A DNA stretch of 7,237 bases from RGIG426 sp045643425 (GTDB lineage Bacteria > Bacillota > Clostridia > Oscillospirales > Acutalibacteraceae): positions 1-7,237 of the forward strand of contig JAZUKW010000100.1 of NCBI GenBank assembly GCA_045643425.1, in the 5' to 3' direction. Under the pieces are notes generated by a model that made no database searches, was not told where the DNA came from, and saw only the letters and a program-made list of their open reading frames with translations. The position numbers and the translations under genes were made by a program. Below, piece by piece: positions 1-5,523 of the stretch (positions are counted from its first letter, which is position 1; each line of letters opens with the position of its first letter).

Positions 1-56
1 GAACCAATGACACGGGGATTTTCAGTCCCCTGCTCTACCAACTGAGCTACAGAGGC
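1..56 (-). tRNA. tRNA-Phe (anticodon GAA), 3' part outside window
   Basis: Phenylalanine tRNA read on the minus strand, with its 5' end at 56. The 5' acceptor strand GCCTCTG (56 to 50), the D arm and an anticodon arm with stem GGGGA/TCCCC around the loop CTGAAAA are visible. The anticodon GAA is at 21-23. The sequence stops at the window edge just as the T arm begins (GGTTC), so about 20 bases of the 3' end are missing. It is the last visible member of a Val-Asp-Phe cluster and lies only 5 bases after tRNA-Asp. Confidence 0.95.
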
Positions 57-61
57 AAATA

Positions 62-138
62 TGGCGACCCGGAACGGGATCGAACCGTCGACCTCTAGCG
101 TGACAGGCTAGCGTTCTAACCAGCTGAACTACCGGGCC
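62..138 (-). tRNA. tRNA-Asp (anticodon GTC)
   Basis: Complete aspartate tRNA on the minus strand, 77 bases including an encoded CCA (62-64). The acceptor stem GGCCCGG pairs with CCGGGTC with one G-U pair, and the discriminator base is G. The anticodon stem CTAGC/GCTAG closes the loop CTGTCAC, with GTC at 102-104. The T stem is GACGG/CCGTT. It sits 16 bases after tRNA-Val with no promoter between them, so it is most likely processed from a shared transcript. Confidence 0.98.
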
Positions 139-154
139 ATACTTACAAAAATTG

Positions 155-231
155 TGGTGGGAACAACAGGGCTCGAACCTGTGACCCCCTGCTTGTAAGG
201 CAGGTGCTCTAACCAGCTGAGCTATGCTCCC
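155..231 (-). tRNA. tRNA-Val (anticodon TAC)
   Basis: Complete valine tRNA on the minus strand, 77 bases including an encoded CCA (155-157). The acceptor stem GGGAGCA pairs with TGTTCCC with one G-U pair, and the discriminator base is A. The anticodon stem CCTGC/GCAGG closes the loop CTTACAA, with TAC at 195-197. It is the first gene of the tRNA cluster and lies about 25 bases downstream of the predicted transcription start of a near-consensus promoter. Confidence 0.98.
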
Positions 232-263
232 TTGTCGAGCCGCTTTCGTTCGCGACGGTGACT

Positions 264-292
264 ATAATACAACATCCTGCCGCAAATGTCAA
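264..292 (-). promoter_or_regulatory. Sigma-A-type promoter of the tRNA cluster
   Basis: On the minus strand a perfect -35 box TTGACA (287-292) is followed by a 17-base spacer and a -10 box TATTAT (264-269, 5 of 6 consensus). Transcription should start near 257, giving a leader of about 25 bases before tRNA-Val. The match to consensus and the optimal spacing fit a strong stable-RNA promoter. It lies in the 85-base gap between hslO and the tRNAs. Confidence 0.88.
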
Positions 293-316
293 GGGATTTT
301 AGGAATTTTTAGAAAA

Positions 317-1201
317 TTATTTTTCTTCCGCTTTTTCCGCCAACGCCTTTTTCAGCTCCGCCTCGTCAAACGAATAGGTGCTGCCGCAAAAATCGCAGGT
401 GACGTTGACCTTCCCCGTCTCGTCCGCCAGATCCTCCCGGTCGCTTTCCGGCAGCGTGGAAAGTGCTGCGATCACTCGCTCTTTCGAGCAGGTGCAGCGA
501 TACGCCGTTTCGTACGTGTCCACCACGTTGTATTCAAATCCGTCCAGCACGCGGTCGATCATCGCCTTGACGTCACCCTCTTGCATCATTTCGGTGACCT
601 GCGGCAGCTTTTGGATGTTCTTTTCGATCCTATCCACCACGTCGTCCGGGCAAAACGGCAAGAGCTGCAAAAGGAAGCCGCCCGCCACCTTGACGGTCAA
701 ATCGGGATTGACGAGTACGCCGAGCGCGCACGCAGTCGGCACTTGCTCGGACGTGGCGTAATACGACGTTACGTCCTCCGCCACCTCGCCGGAAACGAGC
801 GGCACACAGCCGACGTACGGCTCGCCGCCGAAGCTCGAGCGCGCCACCGACAGCTGACCGTCCACGCCGATCGCGCCGCTGACGTCCAATTTACCGTTCT
901 GTTTCAGCGGGATCTCCACCACCGGGTTATCCACCGTTCCCCGCACGTTGCCGCGGCCGTCGGCCACAGCGGTCACACGGCCGGCAGGGCCGCCGCCCTG
1001 AAGCCGCAGGGTCACGGTATCCTCCGTGTTTTTGAGCATCACACCCATCATCGACGCGGCGGTAAGGGTTCTGCCGAGCGCCGCCGTCATCACCGCGGAG
1101 GTTTTATGGATTTGTTCGGCTTTTGCCACGATGTCGGTGGAATCAAGCCCCATCACCATCACGGTGGCGTCGGTCGTTAAACAGCGGATACAGTTTCCCA
1201 T
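317..1201 (-). CDS. hslO: Hsp33 redox-regulated holdase chaperone
   Basis: Cytoplasmic chaperone that is reduced and zinc-bound at rest. On oxidative unfolding stress it forms disulfides and becomes an ATP-independent holdase. The preferred 294-residue product has the typical family length. The zinc/redox switch is seen as CTC at Cys236 and Cys238, a 30-residue spacer, then CDFC at Cys269 and Cys272, matching the family pattern CxC-x(27-32)-CxxC. An N-terminal HKTSAV and ALGRTLTAA stretch is typical of clostridial Hsp33. An in-frame ATG at 1208-1210 would add three residues, but the only ribosome site (GAGGG, 1211-1215) would abut it directly. The ATG at 1199-1201 has 9-base spacing and is preferred. 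The gene follows the methyltransferase stop by 12 bases, so it is likely co-transcribed with it and tyrS. No clear terminator follows. Confidence 0.97.
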   Translation of the reverse strand: MGNCIRCLTTDATVMVMGLDSTDIVAKAEQIHKTSAVMTAALGRTLTAASMMGVMLKNTEDTVTLRLQGGGPAGRVTAVADGRGNVRGTVDNPVVEIPLKQNGKLDVSGAIGVDGQLSVARSSFGGEPYVGCVPLVSGEVAEDVTSYYATSEQVPTACALGVLVNPDLTVKVAGGFLLQLLPFCPDDVVDRIEKNIQKLPQVTEMMQEGDVKAMIDRVLDGFEYNVVDTYETAYRCTCSKERVIAALSTLPESDREDLADETGKVNVTCDFCGSTYSFDEAELKKALAEKAEEK

Positions 1202-1210
1202 TTTTACCAT

Positions 1211-1215
1211 CCCTC
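1211..1215 (-). promoter_or_regulatory. Ribosome binding site deciding the hslO start
   Basis: GAGGG on the minus strand overlaps the TGA stop of the upstream methyltransferase gene (1214-1216). Its 9-base spacing to the ATG at 1199-1201 is suitable, whereas the ATG at 1208-1210 has no spacing at all. The overlap of stop codon and ribosome site suggests translational coupling of the two genes. Confidence 0.6.
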
Positions 1216-1984
1216 ACTCGGTATAGTCGTTCGCGGGGCGCAAATTTTTCGCCACCAGCATCCAGCGCTCACAGGTATCATCAGGCGCATCAAAAGTACC
1301 GTCCGCATAGACGGCGCACAGCGCAAAGCCGGAGTTTTCCAACATTTTCTTCCACGTTTTAAGCGTATACGCACGCTCGCGCACACGATCGGTAGAACGC
1401 ACGTAGCGTCCGTCCGGCTGTTCCTCGAAAAAGTCGAGCTGCATATCCACAATGCCGGTTTTTTCGCTGTAAAGGTTTTGCCAATTACATACAAGTCCGT
1501 CGGTTTCGAGTATAAAATCGTTATTTCCGAGGATTTCCCGGTGCTTATACGGCGTATTCACGTCGAAAAGCACAAGTCCTCCCGGCGCGACAAACAAGCG
1601 CAGCCGAGCAAAAACCGCCTCGATTTCCGCGGTTTTTAGGAGGTGGCTCAAGCTATCCTGCAGGCAGATCGCGCCATCCACCGTATCCCGCAGGTCGAGC
1701 GCGCGCATATCCTGCTGTAACAGCAAAACTTCGGGTGTAAAGCCACTTGCCTTGTCACGCGCTTCCATCAGCATATCGGCCGAAGCGTCCACGCCGGTCA
1801 TATCGAAGCCGCGTTTTGCGAGGATTTTGGTCATTTCCCCGGTGCCGCAGGCAAGATCCAGCACGGAATGCGGACAAGCGCCGAAACGCGCAAACAGCGC
1901 GAGCAGATAGTCTGCTCGCGCTTCATAATCGGTTTGCGGCATCAGTCTGTCATAAAAAGCGCCCAGCGCCCGATACTCGTTCAT
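1214..1984 (-). CDS. Class I SAM-dependent methyltransferase, substrate unknown
   Basis: A 256-residue cytoplasmic protein with a Rossmann-type methyltransferase fold. Motif I, VLDLACGTGE (residues 41-50), is the glycine-rich SAM loop. The acidic residue of motif II is in TGVDAS (63-68). QQDMRALDL (90-98) fits the motif that contacts the adenine. The stretch DGAICLQDSLSHL (103-115) is motif IV-like, and APGGLVLFD (133-141) is the post-motif strand before the C-terminal part. The N-terminus (FYDRLMPQTDYEA) resembles the Bacillus YqeM-type group, and a CmoA-like or quinone methyltransferase role cannot be excluded. The ATG lies 4 bases after the tyrS stop. Only a poor ribosome site (AAGG about 15 bases upstream, inside tyrS) is visible, so translation probably depends on coupling to tyrS. 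The methyl acceptor cannot be read from the sequence. Confidence 0.9.
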   Translation of the reverse strand: MNEYRALGAFYDRLMPQTDYEARADYLLALFARFGACPHSVLDLACGTGEMTKILAKRGFDMTGVDASADMLMEARDKASGFTPEVLLLQQDMRALDLRDTVDGAICLQDSLSHLLKTAEIEAVFARLRLFVAPGGLVLFDVNTPYKHREILGNNDFILETDGLVCNWQNLYSEKTGIVDMQLDFFEEQPDGRYVRSTDRVRERAYTLKTWKKMLENSGFALCAVYADGTFDAPDDTCERWMLVAKNLRPANDYTE

Positions 1985-1988
1985 ATCG

Positions 1989-3218
1989 TTACAGAAGTGC
2001 CTTGTGGAAGGTCTTTTTGCCTTTTTTGATGATGACGTAGCCTTTGTCGAACGACGCTTTGGCGATCATGCCGTTCACGTCGGTGATCTTCTCGTCGTCA
2101 ACGGTGAGACCGCCCTGCTGAATGAGGCGGCGCGCTTCGCCGCGAGACGGCGTAAGCCCGGTCACCATCAGCAGATCGATCGCGCCGATCCCGTCCTCGC
2201 CCACCGCGTCGGCGGCAAGCTGGGTAGACGGCATATTTTCGGACACGCCGCCGGCAGAGAACACCGCGCGCGCCGCTTCGAGCGCTTTGTCCGCCTCATC
2301 CGTACCGTGAACGAGCGCGGTCACTTCATAGGCGAGCTTTTCTTTCATCGCGTTGATGTTGCAATCCGGCGCGTGCATATCGCGTTCGATCTCCTCCACC
2401 GGCAGGAACGTCAGCAGTTTTAAGCAGCGCTCCACGTCGGCGTCGTTGATGTTGCGCCAATATTGGAAGAAATCATACGGCGAGGTTTTTTCGGCGTTCA
2501 GCCACACCGCGCCTTTTTCGGTTTTACCCATTTTTTTGCCCTCGGAGGTGGTGAGCAGCGTGAAGGTCATCGCCTGCACCTCGTGGCCGAGCTTGCGGCG
2601 GCACAGCTCCACTCCGGCGATCATATTCGACCACTGGTCGTCGCCGCCCATTTCCATCGAGCAGTCGTAATCCTCGTGCAGGCGCAGGAAATCGTAGCCC
2701 TGCATCAGCATATAGTTAAACTCGAGGAAGCTCAGGCCGCGCTCCATACGCGCTTTGAAGCACTCGGCGGCGAGCATACGGTTGACCGTAAAATGCACAC
2801 CCACGTCACGCAGAAATTCGATATAGTTGAGGTTGCGCAGCCAATCGCCGTTGTTCACCATCAGCGCTTTTCCGTCGGAAAAATCGAGGAAACGGGACAT
2901 CTGCTTTTTAAAGCATTCCACGTGATAGTTGATGGTATCCACCGTCATCATCTTGCGCATATCCGACTTGCCGCTCGGGTCGCCGACCATAGCAGTTCCG
3001 CCGCCTAAAAGCGCGATCGGGCGATGTCCGGCGCGCTGCAAATGCGCCATGACCATCAACTGCACAAAGTGGCCGACGTGCAGGCTGTCCGCCGTCGGAT
3101 CAAAACCGATATAAAACGTCACGGGCTTGTCGCCGCCGAGCAACTCACGGATCTTCTCCTCGTTGGTCGTTTGGGCGATCATACCGCGGGCTTTCAGTTC
3201 GTCAAATACGTTCTTCAT
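1989..3218 (-). CDS. tyrS: Tyrosyl-tRNA synthetase (TyrS)
   Basis: Class Ic aminoacyl-tRNA synthetase that activates tyrosine with ATP and charges tRNA-Tyr, acting as a cytoplasmic homodimer. The 409-residue length is normal for the bacterial TyrS type. The tyrosine pocket starts at YIGFDPTADSLHVGH (36-50), with the HIGH-class signature HVGH at 47-50. GGDDQWSN (191-198) is the conserved nucleotide/tyrosine-site segment. The KMSKS-class loop is KMGKT (229-233), the usual variant in this family. The C-terminal part (about 345-405) is an S4 RNA-binding domain with SRGEARRLIQQGG. The start is supported by GGAGG with 8-base spacing. It is the first gene of the tyrS-methyltransferase-hslO unit. Its 5' leader is only about 24 bases, too short for the T-box riboswitch that often controls tyrS in Bacillota. 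Confidence 0.99.
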   Translation of the reverse strand: MKNVFDELKARGMIAQTTNEEKIRELLGGDKPVTFYIGFDPTADSLHVGHFVQLMVMAHLQRAGHRPIALLGGGTAMVGDPSGKSDMRKMMTVDTINYHVECFKKQMSRFLDFSDGKALMVNNGDWLRNLNYIEFLRDVGVHFTVNRMLAAECFKARMERGLSFLEFNYMLMQGYDFLRLHEDYDCSMEMGGDDQWSNMIAGVELCRRKLGHEVQAMTFTLLTTSEGKKMGKTEKGAVWLNAEKTSPYDFFQYWRNINDADVERCLKLLTFLPVEEIERDMHAPDCNINAMKEKLAYEVTALVHGTDEADKALEAARAVFSAGGVSENMPSTQLAADAVGEDGIGAIDLLMVTGLTPSRGEARRLIQQGGLTVDDEKITDVNGMIAKASFDKGYVIIKKGKKTFHKALL

Positions 3219-3226
3219 AGTCTATG

Positions 3227-3231
3227 CCTCC
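3227..3231 (-). promoter_or_regulatory. Ribosome binding site of tyrS
   Basis: GGAGG on the minus strand with 8-base spacing to the ATG at 3216-3218. It fixes the tyrS start and is strong, in contrast to the poor site of the next gene. Confidence 0.85.
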
Positions 3232-3248
3232 AATACGTCATCCTTGTC

Positions 3249-3277
3249 AGTAAACCACATTTTATGTTTTTTGTCAA
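3249..3277 (-). promoter_or_regulatory. Extended -10 promoter of the tyrS operon
   Basis: Minus-strand -35 TTGACA (3272-3277, perfect), 17-base spacer, -10 TTTACT (3249-3254, 4 of 6) preceded by TGG, which makes an extended -10 element that can offset the weak hexamer. The predicted start is near 3242, leaving a leader of about 24 bases. No operator-like palindrome is evident around it. Confidence 0.75.
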
Positions 3278-3295
3278 GCATTTTCCCTTTTCCTC

Positions 3296-3324
3296 TTGCT
3301 TTTTAGTGAAAAGTCGCGTATAGT
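3296..3324 (+). promoter_or_regulatory. Predicted promoter of the 692-residue envelope protein gene
   Basis: Plus-strand -35 TTGCTT (3296-3301, 3 of 6), 17-base spacer and -10 TATAGT (3319-3324, 5 of 6). The predicted start is near 3331, giving a 5' leader of about 35 bases. The box lies back to back with the tyrS promoter, with 18 bases between the two -35 elements. The -35 match is weak, so an activator or low expression is possible. Confidence 0.6.
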
Positions 3325-3365
3325 TAGATAGTTCCTAATTATTTATGCTTGCGAGGTAGCTTGTT

Positions 3366-5444
3366 ATGGTATCGAAATTTCGATCTTTAAAGAAAATCGC
3401 CGCTCTGCTGTTTGCAGTAATTATGGTGTTGTCGCTCCTCTCCTCTCTTCTTTGCGTCGTTGCCTCCGCCGAGACCTACGACGGGCGCGAGCGCGTCGGC
3501 TGCTGGTGGTGGTATATGCAGGACGCCAAGGACGAGGCAACCCGGGAAACCACGCTCGATCTGTTAGAACAGCTCGGCGTTACCGAGGTCTATTTAGAGG
3601 CGTATACCGAGCTGTGGGACCCGAAGAAGCACGACGTGATCCACACCTTTGTCAAGGCGGCTATGGCGCACGGTATGCGCGTCTCGGTGATCATGGACGA
3701 CCCGGTGCTGGCGAAAAACAGCACACTTTCCAAAAGCTATATCGAAAAGCTGCGAGACGGTTTTCAAAGCTATACCTCCCGCTTCCCCAACGACAAGCTG
3801 TACGGTATCCATTTCGACGTGGAGCCGGGCGGCTACAACACGAAGGTGCTGCAAGCGTATTGCGACAACCTCGTAAACAACGCGAAAACCTATCTCGTTG
3901 ACGAGGGTATCTACGTGGAATTCGACGTCAACCCCGCGTGGAGCGGCTGCGGCGATGTGAAATTCAACGGCGAAACCGGGTTTTATAACGCGGTGTGCAG
4001 CGTGATCGAAAACGGCCGCGGCACGCTGTCGCTTATGTCCTACCGCACGAACGTCGAAGATATTTTGTACCGCGCCAACTCCGCCGGTGCCGTCGATGCC
4101 GCCGTCTCCCATAACGTCGATTTCACCTACGGCATCGAAACCGGCGACTCCGGCGAGGGCTCTTCTGTCGATATTCACGACAAAGACAAAGCCTATCTCT
4201 GCACGCTGATGGACGGCGTGCGTGCCGATTTGCGCAGCCACGCGTACGTTGTCGATGCGGGCATCGCCGTTCACCATGCCCGCGCGCTCACCAAATTGGC
4301 GGGCGATCTGCCCACCACCCGCTCCTATAAGCAGACCGACGTGACCGTCACCCGCCCGTCCTATACGCGTGCCGCGGACGCGACCTCCACCGCGCAGGGC
4401 GAGCTTCAAAAGATCACCCTTTGGGACGGCGACATCTCCAAAATGGTCAGCATCCAAAACTATATCGGAACAGTCGATGAGCCTGCGATCGACAGCGTTA
4501 TTCGCGACGACATCGCCAAAAACGGCGTTATCGAGGGCGACGAATACTATGAGATCAAAACGACCGGCTACGTGACCGGCAAAAGCGGCTACGCCGTTGC
4601 CGGATTCTATACCGGCGGCTACGAATTTTGGGGCAGCGATACCCAGCGCGGCTGCTCTGTTTTAAACGAAGAGCTGGACGTTCATACCCAAAAATGCCTC
4701 GCCTCCGCCACCGACAAAAAAGGCAAGCCGCTGGCGCCGCAGATGAGCGCCTCCACCTCCCAGCTCGCGTTCTTCAGCGATGCGGACGGCTGGCGCGATC
4801 ACGTGTTCCTCAATCATATTGAGCTGAACGTCTATCGTCGCGGTCAGGTCGTCACCCCCACCGCGGCGGAGACCAACGTTACGACCGCACCGACAAAAGA
4901 AGCTCCCACCGAGCCGCAAGACAACGAAAAGCAGAGCCTGGCGGAGAAGATGATCGCGTGGTTCGAAAAGACGTTCAGCTGGATGAGCAAAGAGCTGCTC
5001 GTCTTCCTCATTTCGATGGTGCCGATCCTCGAATGCCGCGGCGGTTTGCTTGCGTCGGCGGGTCTCGGCGTGGATATTGTCAAGGCTGTCCCGATTTGTA
5101 TTATCGGCAACCTCATCCCCGTGCCGTTCATTCTGTGGTTTATCACCCCGATTTTCAATTGGATGAAAAAGACGCGGCTCTTCCGTCCGCTCGTTGAAAA
5201 GATCGAGAAAAAAGCCGAGGGCAAGACCGACAAGCTCGAAAACGGCGCGTTTTGGGCGCTCGTTCTGTTCGTCGGCATCCCGCTTCCCGGCACCGGCGCG
5301 TGGACCGGCTCGCTCATCGCGTCGATGCTCAATATGAAATTCAAAAAAGCCTTCCCCGCCGTTATCATCGGCGTGCTTCTCGCCACCGTCATTATGTCCG
5401 TTTTCTCCTACGGTCTGTTCGGCGCGATCGCCGCACTTTTTTGA
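3366..5444 (+). CDS. Secreted glycosidase-like barrel fused to COG2426 membrane domain
   Basis: A 692-residue predicted envelope protein. Residues 1-35 form a signal peptide: basic start, hydrophobic core 11-33, likely cleavage after ASA at 35. Residues 43-304 show eight strand-like segments in (beta/alpha)8 order. The fourth, LYGIHFDVEP (145-154), resembles the GH18 signature, keeping Asp151 and Glu153. MSYR (224-227) resembles the GH18 strand-6 tyrosine motif, and YGIETG (255-260) puts Glu258 on strand 7. Residues 346-492 are an unidentified beta-rich domain, and 495-520 a Thr/Pro/Ala-rich linker. Residues 543-692 match PF06695/COG2426 (small multi-drug export): PILECRGG (553-560), GNLIPVPF (581-588) and GIPLPGTGAWTG (637-648), with a basic loop at 601-625. 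The start has GAGG with 9-base spacing. Enzyme activity and transport substrate are unknown; export function is only a family label. Confidence 0.93.
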   Translation: MVSKFRSLKKIAALLFAVIMVLSLLSSLLCVVASAETYDGRERVGCWWWYMQDAKDEATRETTLDLLEQLGVTEVYLEAYTELWDPKKHDVIHTFVKAAMAHGMRVSVIMDDPVLAKNSTLSKSYIEKLRDGFQSYTSRFPNDKLYGIHFDVEPGGYNTKVLQAYCDNLVNNAKTYLVDEGIYVEFDVNPAWSGCGDVKFNGETGFYNAVCSVIENGRGTLSLMSYRTNVEDILYRANSAGAVDAAVSHNVDFTYGIETGDSGEGSSVDIHDKDKAYLCTLMDGVRADLRSHAYVVDAGIAVHHARALTKLAGDLPTTRSYKQTDVTVTRPSYTRAADATSTAQGELQKITLWDGDISKMVSIQNYIGTVDEPAIDSVIRDDIAKNGVIEGDEYYEIKTTGYVTGKSGYAVAGFYTGGYEFWGSDTQRGCSVLNEELDVHTQKCLASATDKKGKPLAPQMSASTSQLAFFSDADGWRDHVFLNHIELNVYRRGQVVTPTAAETNVTTAPTKEAPTEPQDNEKQSLAEKMIAWFEKTFSWMSKELLVFLISMVPILECRGGLLASAGLGVDIVKAVPICIIGNLIPVPFILWFITPIFNWMKKTRLFRPLVEKIEKKAEGKTDKLENGAFWALVLFVGIPLPGTGAWTGSLIASMLNMKFKKAFPAVIIGVLLATVIMSVFSYGLFGAIAALF

Positions 5445-5454
5445 CGAAAAACAC

Positions 5455-5483
5455 TTGTATTTCTAAGTGAAAAATGGTAAAAT
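5455..5483 (+). promoter_or_regulatory. Extended -10 promoter of metG
   Basis: TTGTAT (5455-5460, 4 of 6), 17-base spacer and TAAAAT (5478-5483, 5 of 6) preceded by TGG (5475-5477), an extended -10 element. It begins 10 bases after the upstream stop codon. The predicted start near 5490 gives a leader of about 34 bases, leaving no room for a T-box or SAM riboswitch. metG can therefore be expressed independently of the upstream gene, although no terminator separates them. Confidence 0.75.
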
Positions 5484-5508
5484 AAACTTTAATGATGAAA
5501 TTTCCGAA

Positions 5509-5515
5509 AAGGAGG
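5509..5515 (+). promoter_or_regulatory. Ribosome binding site of metG
   Basis: AAGGAGG directly upstream of metG, with 8-base spacing to the ATG at 5524-5526. It is an almost ideal anti-16S match and confirms the chosen start. Confidence 0.9.
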
Positions 5516-5523
5516 TCTGCCCT

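Noticed and set aside
224..1180. A 318-codon plus-strand open frame opposite hslO, ending in a His-rich stretch
   Set aside because: It lies antisense to a clear Hsp33 gene and starts inside tRNA-Val. Its Arg/His-rich composition is typical of a frame opposite a GC-rich gene.
1208..1210. Upstream ATG as the hslO start (three extra residues)
   Set aside because: The ribosome site GAGGG abuts it with no spacing, while the ATG nine bases downstream has suitable spacing. It cannot be fully excluded.
3219..3365. Search for a T-box or other riboswitch upstream of tyrS
   Set aside because: The predicted leader is about 24 bases, and no specifier loop or antiterminator-like element is seen.
3594..4457. 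A 287-codon minus-strand open frame opposite the envelope protein gene
   Set aside because: No ribosome site or family motif is seen, and its composition is an antisense mirror of the coding strand. The plus frame has a signal peptide and recognisable domains.
5452..5469. Small inverted repeat CACTT/AAGTG between the envelope gene and metG, as a possible terminator
   Set aside because: Only five base pairs, AT-rich, and no T run follows on the plus strand. It also overlaps the metG -35 box, so it is not a credible terminator.
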